From Janthinobacterium lividum PAMC 25724 (GTDB taxonomy: Bacteria; Pseudomonadota; Gammaproteobacteria; Burkholderiales; Burkholderiaceae_D): 64,000 nucleotides of DNA. The notes below the pieces were generated by a model. The model did not search any database and was not told the DNA's origin. It was given only the letters and a program-made list of their open reading frames with translations. The stretch lies in NCBI GenBank assembly GCA_000242815.2, contig AHHB01000040.1, positions 85,152 through 149,151 of the forward strand, given 5' to 3'. The position numbers and the translations under genes are program-made. Of this stretch, positions 53,605-62,345 are shown piece after piece; position 1 is the first letter of the stretch, and every line of letters starts with the position of its first letter.

Positions 53605-54861
53605 CTACGCCGGCGCGCCCTGTGGCGCCGCGCCGCGCACGCGCGCCACCCACCACACCGTCCACAACGACAACGCCGCCGCCAGCCAGCCATTCCAGCC
53701 ATAACCGCTGATATGGCCGGCCGCGTCCGTGTGCAAGCTCAAGCCGCCCAACCAGGCGCCCAGGCCGCTACCCAAACTTTGCAGGGCCGAATTAGCGCTG
53801 AGAAAGGCGCCGCGCTGCTGCGGCTGCGGGATGCTGGTCAGCAGCGCCTGCAGCGGGATGGTGCGGCCCGATACCAGGGCCATAAAAAATGGAAACAGCA
53901 ACATCAGCGCCAGCAACGACAACTGCGGCAGGTGCGTGATGAACAGCAGCGGCGCGATCGACAGCAGGGAGACCCAGCGATACACCTGCTGCTTGCCGGC
54001 CCGGTCTGCCCATCGCCCGATCAGGCGCGCCGTGAAGATGGTGGCGCAGCCGCCCGTCAGGTAGACCCAGGTGACGTCGACCGGCGCCAGTCCCATATTG
54101 CCCACCAGCACAGGCGAAATGAAGGGAATGACCAGCATGCCGGCCGTCATATTGACAATCGACAAGGCAAACGCTTGCAGGTGACGCCGCTCCCGCAGCA
54201 ACGCCAGCAAATTCGGCAGTACCTGGCGCAGCGGCGTGGGAGCCGCGCCCACGTGCGCCGTCAACGATGGCAGCACGCGCGCCGCGCCCAACCAGATCAG
54301 CAGCGACAGCACGACCAGCAGGAAGAATGGCGAAGCCCAGCCAAAATGGGCGGCCAGCACCACGCCGATGGGCACACCGCCCACGGCCGCCATGGCAAAT
54401 GCGGTCATGACGATGCCGGTAGCCGCACCACGTCGCTCGGCGGGAATCACGTCGCCGATGATGGCCATGACGATGGCGCCCAGCACGCCGCCCGTCAGCC
54501 CGGCAAACGCACGCGACCACAGCAGCACATGAAAGTTCGGCGCCAGTGCGCAGGCCAGGTTAGACACGGTAAACAGGCAAAACATGGTCAACAGCAGCTT
54601 CTTGCGGTCGAAACGGTCGATATACGTGGCCGCCAGCAAGCCGGACAGGCCCGCGCACCACGCATAGGCAGAGACAGCGCCCGAGACGGCTGCCGGGCCG
54701 ATATTGAACGCCTGCATCAGTTGCGGCGCCAGCGGCATCATCACCATGAAATCCATGATGACGGTAAATTGCGTCAGGGCAAGCAGCCACAACATCGCGC
54801 GTTCGCGCCCCGGCGTCAGCAGGGGCACGGGTGCGGGTGCGGGCACCGCTGCGGCCATCAT
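53605..54861 (-). CDS. MFS efflux transporter (DHA1-like), under PadR control
   Basis: A 418-residue, 12-helix MFS protein: TQFTVIMDFMVMMPLAPQLM in helix 1, DRFDRKKLLLTMFCLFTVSN (the motif A loop) and GRTIPLQALLTSIPQPQQRG. It is probably a drug or sugar exporter. Its ATG overlaps the padR-type stop by 4 bp (ATGA), so it is the second gene of a regulator-transporter operon. Confidence 0.9.
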   Translation of the reverse strand: MMAAAVPAPAPVPLLTPGRERAMLWLLALTQFTVIMDFMVMMPLAPQLMQAFNIGPAAVSGAVSAYAWCAGLSGLLAATYIDRFDRKKLLLTMFCLFTVSNLACALAPNFHVLLWSRAFAGLTGGVLGAIVMAIIGDVIPAERRGAATGIVMTAFAMAAVGGVPIGVVLAAHFGWASPFFLLVVLSLLIWLGAARVLPSLTAHVGAAPTPLRQVLPNLLALLRERRHLQAFALSIVNMTAGMLVIPFISPVLVGNMGLAPVDVTWVYLTGGCATIFTARLIGRWADRAGKQQVYRWVSLLSIAPLLFITHLPQLSLLALMLLFPFFMALVSGRTIPLQALLTSIPQPQQRGAFLSANSALQSLGSGLGAWLGGLSLHTDAAGHISGYGWNGWLAAALSLWTVWWVARVRGAAPQGAPA

Positions 54862-55397
54862 GCCAGCGCCTCGATATCAGCGCGCGCCTGGCGCAGGATG
54901 GCGCGCACGGCATCGAGGCGGCGAGCATCGGGCTCGGCGGTGCGCCCGCGCGCCAGTACCACTGCTTTCAGTTCGTGCATCAACTGGCGCAGATCGTCGT
55001 CAGCGCCGGCCGGCGCATCGACCCTGGCGGCGATCGCGTTGACATAGGCGCGGTTCGCTGCCAGGAAAGCCAGTCCTTCCGGCGTGATGCTGTGCAGTTT
55101 CTTGTTGCCATCGAGGCTGACAGCCACGTAACCGTGCCCCACCAAGCCATGCATGAGCGGATAGATGGCGCCGGGACTGGGCGCATACGCGCCACCGGCG
55201 CGTTGCGCGATGGACTTGATGATGTCGTAGCCGTGGCGCGGCTTGTCGGCGATCAATTGCAGCACCAGGTAGCGCAAGGTGCCTGCATCAAACATTTTCG
55301 GCCCGCGCGCAACAGGGTTGCCAAGCGGGGCCGCCGCCTCTCCCTGAGCGTGGGCCGCCGCGCGTACGGGGTACGCCCCGCGTAACAGATGGAGCAT
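54858..55397 (-). CDS. PadR-family transcriptional regulator
   Basis: A 179-residue regulator with the PadR winged-helix domain at about 37-110: LRYLVLQLIADKPRHGYDII, PSPGAIYPLMHGLVGHGYVA and LHSITPEGLAFL, followed by a helical C-terminal dimerisation arm. The start at 55397 includes about 35 less conserved residues; an internal ATG at MFDAGTLRYL is an alternative. A perfect 11-bp inverted repeat lies 10 bp upstream. It likely represses itself and the downstream exporter. Confidence 0.9.
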   Translation of the reverse strand: MLHLLRGAYPVRAAAHAQGEAAAPLGNPVARGPKMFDAGTLRYLVLQLIADKPRHGYDIIKSIAQRAGGAYAPSPGAIYPLMHGLVGHGYVAVSLDGNKKLHSITPEGLAFLAANRAYVNAIAARVDAPAGADDDLRQLMHELKAVVLARGRTAEPDARRLDAVRAILRQARADIEALA

Positions 55398-55407
55398 GCT
55401 GATTCCT

Positions 55408-55436
55408 TAAGATATATCGCAATAAGATATATCTTA
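55408..55436. promoter_or_regulatory. Perfect 11-bp inverted repeat, candidate PadR operator
   Basis: TAAGATATATC at 55408-55418 and GATATATCTTA at 55426-55436 are exact reverse complements with a 7-bp spacer. It is directly upstream of the PadR gene. PadR regulators bind such AT-rich dyads; the link is inferred. Confidence 0.75.
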
Positions 55437-55497
55437 TGTTGAAAAATAGCACAACACAAGGTTTACTTTCTGGCATCGAAGCCCGATACTCGGCCAC

Positions 55498-56079
55498 ATG
55501 CCCGCCACCACTGTCCGCCCGCTCACGCCAGACGACGCCAGCACCTATCGCGCCCTGCGCCTGACCGGCATCGCCGAACTGCCCGCCGCTTTCTGCACCA
55601 CGCACGCCGCGGAAAGCGGCTTGCCGCTGGCACAGATGGCACAGCGCTTGCGCGCCACCTCGCACCAAATAATATTTGGCGCGTTTAACGAAGAACAATT
55701 GATCGCCATTGCCGGCCTGCGCCGCGAACCGATTGCCGTCGTACATGACAAGGCCAGCTTGTGGGGCGTGTATGTGGCACCGCAGGCGCGTGGACGCGGC
55801 GCGGGACGGCAACTGACGCAGGCAGCCATCGCACACGCCTGCGCCATTCCCGAACTGGGCTGCGTGTGCCTGGCCGTGGCGCAGGATAACCACGCGGCGT
55901 TGAGCCTCTACCTGAGCTGCGGCTTTACCCTGGCAAACGGCCCCGCTGCGAAAGGCATGCTGCCACTGCAGCTATTGCTGCCCCGCCCCGCTCTTGCAAG
56001 TGCCCGTGCAAGTACGAGCGCAAGTGCCGAAAGTAATGTCTTTATGAAAATCAATACCTTACAAATCCCTGCGAAATAG
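55498..56079 (+). CDS. GNAT-family N-acetyltransferase
   Basis: A 193-residue protein with the GNAT core: VRPLTPDDASTYRALRLTGI, the strand-4 segment LWGVYVAPQARGRGAGRQLT with the acetyl-CoA loop QARGRGAG, and AVAQDNHAALSLYLSCGF. It acetylates an amine or an N-terminus; the substrate is unknown. The last 30 residues (Ala/Ser/Arg-rich, then KINTLQIPAK) are outside the domain. It is divergent from the PadR gene. Confidence 0.9.
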   Translation: MPATTVRPLTPDDASTYRALRLTGIAELPAAFCTTHAAESGLPLAQMAQRLRATSHQIIFGAFNEEQLIAIAGLRREPIAVVHDKASLWGVYVAPQARGRGAGRQLTQAAIAHACAIPELGCVCLAVAQDNHAALSLYLSCGFTLANGPAAKGMLPLQLLLPRPALASARASTSASAESNVFMKINTLQIPAK

Positions 56080-56160
56080 CGGACAGGCCGTTTTTTCTGT
56101 TGCAAGCAAACGCGGCAGGCCTTAGCATCGCGGCTTACAAAAAAAACTTGGGGAGAGCCA

Positions 56161-57735
56161 ATGTCATCGGCCGAGACACAAACCGCCACGGGCAAGATGC
56201 CGCGGCAAATACCGTACATCATTGCCAACGAGGGCTGCGAACGCTTCAGCTTTTATGGCATGCGCAACATCCTGACGCCATTCCTCATCAGCACCTTGCT
56301 GCTGATGATTCCGATCGACCAGCGTACGGGTGAAGCCAAGCACGTCTTCCACACCTTCGTCATCGGCGTGTATTTCTTCCCGCTGCTCGGCGGCTGGCTG
56401 GCCGACCGCTTTTTTGGCAAGTACAACACCATCTTCTGGCTCAGCCTCGTGTATTGCGCCGGCCATGCCTGCCTGGCCCTGTTTGAAAAAAGCGTCAACG
56501 GTTTCTATTTCGGCCTGTTCCTGATCGCCTTCGGCTCGGGCGGCATCAAGCCGCTGGTGGCCTCGTTTGTCGGCGACCAGTTCGACCAGACCAACAAGCA
56601 CAAGGCCAAGCTGGTATTCGACCTGTTTTACTGGATCATCAACTTCGGCTCCTTCTTCGCCTCGCTGCTGATGCCGATGTTTCTGCGCGACTACGGCCCG
56701 TCGATCGCCTTCGGCATTCCCGGCCTGATGATGCTGGCCGCCACCATCGTCTTCTGGATGGGCGCCAAGAAATACGTGCACGTGCCGCCGGCGCCGCCGA
56801 ATCCCGATTCGTTCACCCGCGTCGCCCGCACAGCCTTGATGGCGCGCGTCGATGGCGGTTCGCGCCCTGGCCTGTACGTGGCCTATGTCGGCGTGATCGG
56901 CGCCCTGTATGCGTTCTACAGCATTCCAGAATGGGGTTTCGTGATTTCAGCGTGTACCGCACTGGTCTTGCTGCTGGCCTTCGGCAGCATCGGCACGGCC
57001 ATGCAACTGGAACGCGCGCGCGGCATCCATCCTGACGAAGCCGTCGAAGGCGTGCGCGCCGTGCTGCGCATCCTCGTCATCTTCGCCCTCGTGACGCCCT
57101 TCTTCTCGCTGTTCGACCAGAAGGCTTCGACCTGGATCGTGCAAGCGAACACCATGGAAAAACCAAGCTGGTTCCTGCCGGCGCAGATGCAGGCGCTGAA
57201 CCCGATGCTGGTGATGCTGCTGATCCCGTTCAACAACCTGGTGCTGTACCCGATGCTGAACCGCTTCGGCCTGGAAGCGACGGCCCTGCGCCGCATGACG
57301 GCCGGTATCGGCTTTTCCTCGCTGGCCTGGATCGTCATCGGCTTGCTGCAGTTGGCGCTCGACAGCGGCAATGCCGTCTCCATCATGTGGCAAATCCTGC
57401 CGTATGCCTTGCTGACGTTCGGCGAAGTGCTGGTCTCGGCCACGGGCCTGGAGTTTGCCTACAGCCAGGCGCCAGTGTCGATGAAGGGCGCCATCATGAG
57501 CTTCTGGAATTTGTCGACCACGGTAGGCAACCTGTGGGTGCTGATCGTCAACCGCAGCGTCATGAACGAGGGCGTGATCGGCAAGATTGCCGAAAGCGGC
57601 ATCAGCGTGACGGCTTTCCAGATGTTCTTCTTCGCCGCCTTTGCCGCCGTCGCCATGCTGGCCTTCGGCCTGTATGCAAGGCGCTACAAAATGGTCGACA
57701 ACTACCGCCAGGCCGCAGTGCCGGGCAAGGCATGA
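56161..57735 (+). CDS. Proton-dependent oligopeptide transporter (POT family)
   Basis: A 524-residue, 14-helix symporter. The POT signature NEGCERFSFYGMRNILTPFL (ExxERFxxYG type) is in helix 1, GGWLADRFFGKYNTI follows, and GSGGIKPLVASFVGDQF is the second family motif. It imports di- and tripeptides with protons at the inner membrane. GGGAGAG lies upstream of the ATG. It is monocistronic and followed by a hairpin. The secreted S9 and DPP III-like peptidases in the window could supply substrates; this is inference. Confidence 0.93.
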   Translation: MSSAETQTATGKMPRQIPYIIANEGCERFSFYGMRNILTPFLISTLLLMIPIDQRTGEAKHVFHTFVIGVYFFPLLGGWLADRFFGKYNTIFWLSLVYCAGHACLALFEKSVNGFYFGLFLIAFGSGGIKPLVASFVGDQFDQTNKHKAKLVFDLFYWIINFGSFFASLLMPMFLRDYGPSIAFGIPGLMMLAATIVFWMGAKKYVHVPPAPPNPDSFTRVARTALMARVDGGSRPGLYVAYVGVIGALYAFYSIPEWGFVISACTALVLLLAFGSIGTAMQLERARGIHPDEAVEGVRAVLRILVIFALVTPFFSLFDQKASTWIVQANTMEKPSWFLPAQMQALNPMLVMLLIPFNNLVLYPMLNRFGLEATALRRMTAGIGFSSLAWIVIGLLQLALDSGNAVSIMWQILPYALLTFGEVLVSATGLEFAYSQAPVSMKGAIMSFWNLSTTVGNLWVLIVNRSVMNEGVIGKIAESGISVTAFQMFFFAAFAAVAMLAFGLYARRYKMVDNYRQAAVPGKA

Positions 57736-57756
57736 TCCAACAGTAAGCTGAGCAAG

Positions 57757-57787
57757 AGCGCCCACGCAACACATCGTGGGCGCTTTG
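57757..57787. terminator. Hairpin between the convergent POT and pgm genes
   Basis: A 10-bp stem AGCGCCCACG/CGTGGGCGCT with an eight-base loop and a short T-run; it can serve both genes. Confidence 0.7.
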
Positions 57788-57797
57788 CCTGTCCTCG

Positions 57798-59450
<1,653 letters not shown>

Positions 59451-59594
59451 CTATTAACTTCTGATGATAACGCATGCCGGGCAAGCGACAAAGCGATGTA
59501 CGGCTTCTACGGTGCGCCAAGCCGCTGAGTGCCGTATTCGCCGCACATGCAATAGTTAAAATCATGCTCATCCTTGGCATTCCTGGCCGCAAAC

Positions 59595-59625
<31 letters not shown>

Positions 59626-59693
59626 GACGCCGTGACCTGCGAGCAGGCCACCGCCCGCAATCAGGCGCCCCTGTCGCAGTCAACACCACACTC

Positions 59694-59741
59694 TTGCACG
59701 TCTCACAACTCCACACTATAATAGTAATAGTTCTCATTACG
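59694..59741 (+). promoter_or_regulatory. Promoter with overlapping Fur-like box
   Basis: TTGCAC at 59694-59699 and TATAAT at 59717-59722 are 17 bp apart. Immediately after comes GTAAT-AGTTCTC-ATTAC (59724-59740), a dyad that matches the Fur consensus moderately and would cover the start site. It drives the operon at 59910-62345. Confidence 0.65.
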
Positions 59742-59909
59742 ATTTAAACCCTCCCCCGGACTCTGCGCGCAGTCGCCTGAAGATGCGCGGCCGGGTGGCA
59801 CGCTGCGCCAGCCAGGCATCACCGCCAAGCAAGTCTCCATCTCGAACACGCCATTTGCAGCACTACGGCCGTCTTTTTCATTGCACATAAAAAGTACAAG
59901 GGATACACC

Positions 59910-59999
59910 ATGCACATCATCTCCATTGCGCTCTGCGGCGCTCTCGCCAGCACTTTGCTGGCCGGCCTTGCCTTGCCACCGAGCAAGGATCACGACTGA
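59910..59999 (+). CDS. 29-residue membrane peptide at the head of a PepSY operon
   Basis: A 29-residue open frame whose first 20 residues, MHIISIALCGALASTLLAGL, form one hydrophobic helix; the ending is ALPPSKDHD. AAGGGA lies before the ATG, and the stop is 2 bp before the next start, so it fits an operon. I recognise no family. It could be a genuine microprotein partner of the membrane proteins downstream, or a leader peptide. Confidence 0.55.
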   Translation: MHIISIALCGALASTLLAGLALPPSKDHD

Positions 60000-60001
60000 T
60001 C

Positions 60002-60358
60002 ATGCAAGCGCCTGCCCATACCGAATCGACTGACGCGGCTGAAAAAATGCCACGCCTGCGGCTCTGCGCCGGGGCGATATACCGCCTTGGCGTGGCCTCA
60101 CGCAGCCTGGCGGCCATCGTTGGCGGCTATATGCTGACCGCACTGCTTACCATGCTGCTGTCGGTAAGCCTGCCCATGGCCCGTGCCGAAGCCGTCATGA
60201 CGGCCACCGTGCTGTCGTTTGCCGTCTACACCTGCGCCGTGATGTGGGTCTTCGCCACGCGCAGCGCCCTGCGCGCCTGGCTGGGCCTGTTGATTCCCGC
60301 CGCCGTCATCGCCGCCATCTTGCAATTGCTCGATGCACTATCCTGGAGTCTCGCATGA
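60002..60358 (+). CDS. DUF3649-like small membrane protein
   Basis: A 118-residue inner-membrane protein with three hydrophobic segments (about 38-56, 66-86, 92-112) after a polar N-terminus. Its size, topology and position directly before a PepSY-TM gene match the DUF3649 proteins of siderophore/iron clusters. It overlaps the next gene by 4 bp (ATGA). Its function is unknown; an iron role is inferred from context and the Fur-like box. Confidence 0.75.
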   Translation: MQAPAHTESTDAAEKMPRLRLCAGAIYRLGVASRSLAAIVGGYMLTALLTMLLSVSLPMARAEAVMTATVLSFAVYTCAVMWVFATRSALRAWLGLLIPAAVIAAILQLLDALSWSLA

Positions 60359-61977
60359 AAGAAGGTTTCCGCCAGTCGATGGCATGGCTACACACCTGGT
60401 CCGGACTGCTCGTCTGCTGGATTTTGCTGCTGGTGTTTTGCACCGGCACGGCCAGCTATTACCGCCATGAAATCACCGTGTGGATGCAGCCTGAGCTGCA
60501 TGGCGCCGCCGCCAGCCAAGTAAGCACCGAGGAAGCGACCAAGGTCGCGCAGCAGGCCTTGCAGGAGAGGGCCACGGGCGCCACGCGCTGGCTTATCAGC
60601 CTGCCCGACGAGCGCAATCGCGCTACCCAGCTGGGCTGGAGCAAGCCGTCGCAACCGGGCGAAAAGACGCGCGGACGGCGCGGCAACTTCCACCGAGAAA
60701 AAACCGACCCCGCCACGGGCGAAGTGCTATCGAAGCCGCGCGATACGCGCGGTGGCGAGTTCCTCTATCGCCTGCATTTCAACCTGCACTACATGTCTGC
60801 CATCTGGGGCCGCTGGATCGTGGGTTTTTGCACCATGTTCATGTTCGTCTCCATCATCAGTGGCATCGTCACGCATAAGCGCATCTTCAAGGATTTGTTT
60901 ACCTTCCGGCCGAAAAAAGGCCAGCGCTCGTGGCTGGACGCGCACAATGTGACCGCCGTGCTGGCACTGCCTTACCACATCATGATCACCTACACGGGCC
61001 TGGTGACGTTGATGTTCCTGTACATGCCGTCCGGCGCCACGGCCGCCTACAAGGGCGACCAGGATGCCTTCTTCGCCGAAGCGTTTCCGGGCCGCGCTGG
61101 CGACAGCAAGCCGGCCGGCGTGGCCGCGCCGCTGACATCGCTGGCGCCGCTCGTGCGCCAGGCAGAGCTGCAGTGGGGCGACAAGGTCGAGCGCATCTCC
61201 GTGAATCACCCGGGCGACGCCAACGCCAGCGTAACGCTGTCGCGCGCAGCCGGACGCAGCATGTCGTCGAAGCAGCCGTCGATGGAATTCGATGGCGTTT
61301 CCGGCAAGTTACTGTCGACCAATGGCGAGGCGCTGCCTGGCGCAGCCGCCACACACGGCGTCATGGTCGGCCTGCACATCGCCCACTTCGGCGGACCGCT
61401 GCTGCGCGCGCTGTTCTTCCTGTCCGGCCTGGCCGGCTGCGCCATGGTCGCCACAGGCGCCCTGCTGTGGGCCGTCAAGACGCGCCAGAAGCAGGCCAAG
61501 GCGCTGGCCGCCGGCAAGCGCGCCAGCTTCGGCCTGCGCCTGGTCGAAGCACTCAATATCGGTGCCATCGCCGGTATCCCGATCGCCTTCGGTGCCTACT
61601 TCTGGGCTAACCGCCTGCTGCCGGTCGGCATGGAAGAACGCCCGCAAGAGGAAATCGCCTGCTTCTTTGGCGCATGGGCCATGGCCGCCATCATTGCCCA
61701 GCTGCGCCCCTCGCGCGCCATGTGGCGCATGCAGCTGGCCGTGGGCGCCTTCCTGCTGGCATCCCTGCCCGTACTGAACGTTTTCACCACCGAGTCGCAC
61801 CTGGGCATGACCCTGTTCCTGGGCCGCGGCCCCGTGGCGGTGGCCGCCTTCGACCTGGTGGTGCTGGTGCTGGGCCTGGGCCTGGCGTATGCGGCGTTCA
61901 AGTTGAAACCGCTGCCCGTGAAGGCGGCCAAAACCACCCCCGCCGCCAAGCCGGCAACGACGATGGAGGCCGCGTGA
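60355..61977 (+). CDS. PepSY-associated TM domain protein (iron-uptake type)
   Basis: A 540-residue inner-membrane protein. Residues 1-40 (SMAWLHTWSGLLVCWILLLV) form the first helix, followed by a PepSY-like periplasmic domain. Further helices lie at about 160-180, 210-235, 355-385 and in the last 120 residues. Histidines flank helices (LHFNLHYMSAIWGRW, LPYHIMITYTGL, VGLHIAHFGGPL), as in the FpvG/PiuB-like proteins that may reduce or release ferric iron from siderophores. It is coupled to both neighbours. The reductase role is family-based inference. Confidence 0.88.
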   Translation: MKEGFRQSMAWLHTWSGLLVCWILLLVFCTGTASYYRHEITVWMQPELHGAAASQVSTEEATKVAQQALQERATGATRWLISLPDERNRATQLGWSKPSQPGEKTRGRRGNFHREKTDPATGEVLSKPRDTRGGEFLYRLHFNLHYMSAIWGRWIVGFCTMFMFVSIISGIVTHKRIFKDLFTFRPKKGQRSWLDAHNVTAVLALPYHIMITYTGLVTLMFLYMPSGATAAYKGDQDAFFAEAFPGRAGDSKPAGVAAPLTSLAPLVRQAELQWGDKVERISVNHPGDANASVTLSRAAGRSMSSKQPSMEFDGVSGKLLSTNGEALPGAAATHGVMVGLHIAHFGGPLLRALFFLSGLAGCAMVATGALLWAVKTRQKQAKALAAGKRASFGLRLVEALNIGAIAGIPIAFGAYFWANRLLPVGMEERPQEEIACFFGAWAMAAIIAQLRPSRAMWRMQLAVGAFLLASLPVLNVFTTESHLGMTLFLGRGPVAVAAFDLVVLVLGLGLAYAAFKLKPLPVKAAKTTPAAKPATTMEAA

Positions 61978-62345
61978 TGGAGCTGCTGTCCAATTTTCTG
62001 GTCTTTGCCCTGTGCTATGCGGGCTTGTCATCGCTGTGCCTGGCGATGGACCGCCACTACGCCGACCTGCACGGACGCGGCGCAGAACCGCCCGCGCCGC
62101 TGCGCCGCCGCTTGCAGTGGACGGGGTCGCTGACGCTGGCCGCCGGCCTGGCCTGGGCCATGCATATCGCCGGCGGCGGCTATGGCTTGGTGTACTGGAT
62201 CGGCAGCCTGACGGGCTGCGGCTTGCTGCTGATCTGGCTGCTGCCTTACGCGCCGCACCTGGCGATGCGCCTGGCGCGCCTGATCGGCGGCGCAGCCGTG
62301 CTGGCGGCCGTGCTGCTGGCGGCGCTCTCCATTACGCCGGGCTAG
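61977..62345 (+). CDS. DUF3325-like small membrane protein
   Basis: A 122-residue protein with four hydrophobic segments (about 5-22, 48-65, 68-86, 95-118). Its ATG shares one base with the stop of the PepSY gene (TGATG). It matches DUF3325 proteins in iron/siderophore clusters by size, topology and place. Its last bases overlap the 3' end of the convergent GGDEF gene. Confidence 0.75.
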   Translation: MELLSNFLVFALCYAGLSSLCLAMDRHYADLHGRGAEPPAPLRRRLQWTGSLTLAAGLAWAMHIAGGGYGLVYWIGSLTGCGLLLIWLLPYAPHLAMRLARLIGGAAVLAAVLLAALSITPG

